From JBBKWQ01 sp037969115 (GTDB lineage Bacteria > Actinomycetota > Acidimicrobiia > Acidimicrobiales > Ilumatobacteraceae), in the NCBI GenBank assembly GCA_037969115.1, contig JBBKWQ010000041.1, forward strand, positions 1 to 24,513: a stretch of 24,513 bases of DNA, written 5' to 3'. Positions 23,788 to 24,513 of this stretch are shown in pieces. Position 1 is the stretch's first letter, and every line of letters begins with the position of its first letter. The notes under the pieces were generated by a model. It saw only the letters and a program-made list of their open reading frames with translations, was not told the origin of the DNA and made no database searches. The translations under genes were made by a program, and so were the position numbers.

Positions 23788-23836
23788 AGCGCAGTCGCCG
23801 GCGCCCGCCCACTTCGCCCGCGCCGTGAGCCGTCGG

Positions 23837-23842
23837 TACGCT
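23837..23842 (+). promoter_or_regulatory. -10 box (TACGCT) of a leaderless start, malyl-CoA lyase gene
   Basis: TACGCT is followed by exactly 7 bases and GTG 23850, with no Shine-Dalgarno sequence. Confidence 0.55.
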
Positions 23843-23849
23843 CGCGAAC

Positions 23850-24513
23850 GTGCGTAGCCCCAAGGACTTCTTCAAGCCGCTCGCCGTGGGCGCCCCGGAG
23901 CCACTCCGGGAGATCCCGTTCCGGCCGAGCCGGATGATCCATTTCTTCCCGCCGTCGAACGCAAAGATGGTGGCCAAGGTGCCCGACATCGCGCCGACCG
24001 TCGACGTGTTGCTCGCCAACCTCGAAGACGGTGTTCCCGCCGACCAGAAGGAATCGGCCAGAGCCGGCTTGGTCGACGTCGGCCGGTCGACCGAGTTCGG
24101 CGACACACAATTCTGGACGCGTGTGAACAGCCTCGACTCACCATGGGGACTCGACGATCTGATCACTGCCGTCGGGGAGGTCGGCAGCCAGCTCGACGTG
24201 ATCATGATCCCCAAGGTCGAGGGTCCGGAAGACATCCACTACGTCGACCGGCTGCTGGCACAACTCGAAGCAAAGGCCGGGCTCACCGAGCCGCTGATGG
24301 TGCATGCCATCCTCGAGACCGCCCGAGGCGTCGCGAACGTCGAGGAGATCTGTACGGCGTCGCCACGAATGCAGGGACTCTCGCTCGGCCCTGCCGACCT
24401 CGCCGCCAATCGCCGCATGAAGACCACGCGTGTCGGAGGCGGACACCCCGACTATCTGGTGCGGCACGACCCGAACCCCGACGACCCCGAAGCACCCCGC
24501 CACACCTTCCAGC
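23850..24513 (+). CDS. mcl: Malyl-CoA / beta-methylmalyl-CoA lyase, 3' end cut by the right edge
   Basis: The 221 visible residues run open off the right edge; the family is usually about 340 residues. The sequence follows, from memory, the Chloroflexus-type enzyme block by block: DFFKPLAVGAPEPLREIPFR, HFFPPSNAKM, ANLEDGVP with the CoA/Mg-side acidic pair, QLDVIMIPKVEGPEDIHYVD, HAILETARGVANVEEI, LSLGPADLAANRRMKTTRVG and the HTFQ that precedes the usual QDLWHYT. It cleaves L-malyl-CoA to acetyl-CoA and glyoxylate, or beta-methylmalyl-CoA to propionyl-CoA and glyoxylate. The protein is a HpcH/HpaI-type Mg-dependent lyase. The start GTG 23850 is set by TACGCT 7 bases upstream. Citramalyl-CoA lyase activity is an alternative or additional role. 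Confidence 0.88.
   Translation, partial: MRSPKDFFKPLAVGAPEPLREIPFRPSRMIHFFPPSNAKMVAKVPDIAPTVDVLLANLEDGVPADQKESARAGLVDVGRSTEFGDTQFWTRVNSLDSPWGLDDLITAVGEVGSQLDVIMIPKVEGPEDIHYVDRLLAQLEAKAGLTEPLMVHAILETARGVANVEEICTASPRMQGLSLGPADLAANRRMKTTRVGGGHPDYLVRHDPNPDDPEAPRHTFQ

Overview
This window looks like chromosomal DNA of a high-GC actinobacterium. The evidence is a DUF222/13E12-type HNH protein, an F420-type luciferase-like oxidoreductase, an Eis-like acetyltransferase, GatCAB, strongly GC-biased third codon positions and many leaderless-type gene starts. The mix of genes (long-type inositol-phosphate synthase, Chloroflexus-like malyl-CoA lyase, DUF3054) makes me think of the Acidimicrobiia (Ilumatobacter and relatives). 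That placement rests on recalled family knowledge, not on a search. I see no insertion sequence, prophage, CRISPR array, rRNA or tRNA.

Layout, left to right. (1) The tail of an unidentified gene runs into a convergent HNH endonuclease-like gene, with a perfect 10-bp hairpin between them. (2) Three forward genes, each with its own leaderless-type start: a MOSC protein, inositol-3-phosphate synthase and an AlkD-like DNA glycosylase. (3) A reverse pair (5-formyltetrahydrofolate cyclo-ligase, then a PLP-dependent threonine/serine dehydratase, 4-bp overlap) diverges from a forward flavin reductase and a DUF3054 membrane protein. (4) A reverse pair, ilvD and a 60-residue membrane protein, diverges from a forward GHMP kinase resembling glucuronokinase. 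(5) A reverse gatC-gatA-gatB operon. (6) A reverse LLM oxidoreductase diverges from an ArsR-type regulator whose linker carries a 12-bp tandem repeat. (7) Reverse genes: an Eis-like acetyltransferase, and a serine-hydrolase/lgt pair overlapping by 4 bp. (8) A TetR regulator with a near-perfect operator over its -35 region. (9) A TPR/HD-GYP protein diverges from an M48 metallopeptidase. (10) A reverse ECF sigma factor and membrane-bound partner, divergent from a hotdog thioesterase. (11) A malyl-CoA lyase cut by the right edge.

The most coherent signal not explained by the genes themselves is at the gene starts. About a dozen genes that begin a transcription unit have TANNNT exactly 6-9 bases before an ATG or GTG, which places transcription start at or next to the start codon. 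Genes inside operons instead have a Shine-Dalgarno sequence or a 4-base stop/start overlap. Two special cases stand out: two opposed -10 boxes that physically overlap (5930-5939), and a putative 9-codon upstream ORF whose stop overlaps the start of the GHMP kinase (8884-8913).

Most of the content is housekeeping and central metabolism: branched-chain amino acids, folate, tRNA amidation, lipoprotein maturation, inositol synthesis. The genes likely to repay study are the kinase, the malyl-CoA lyase, the sigma/partner pair and the regulators.
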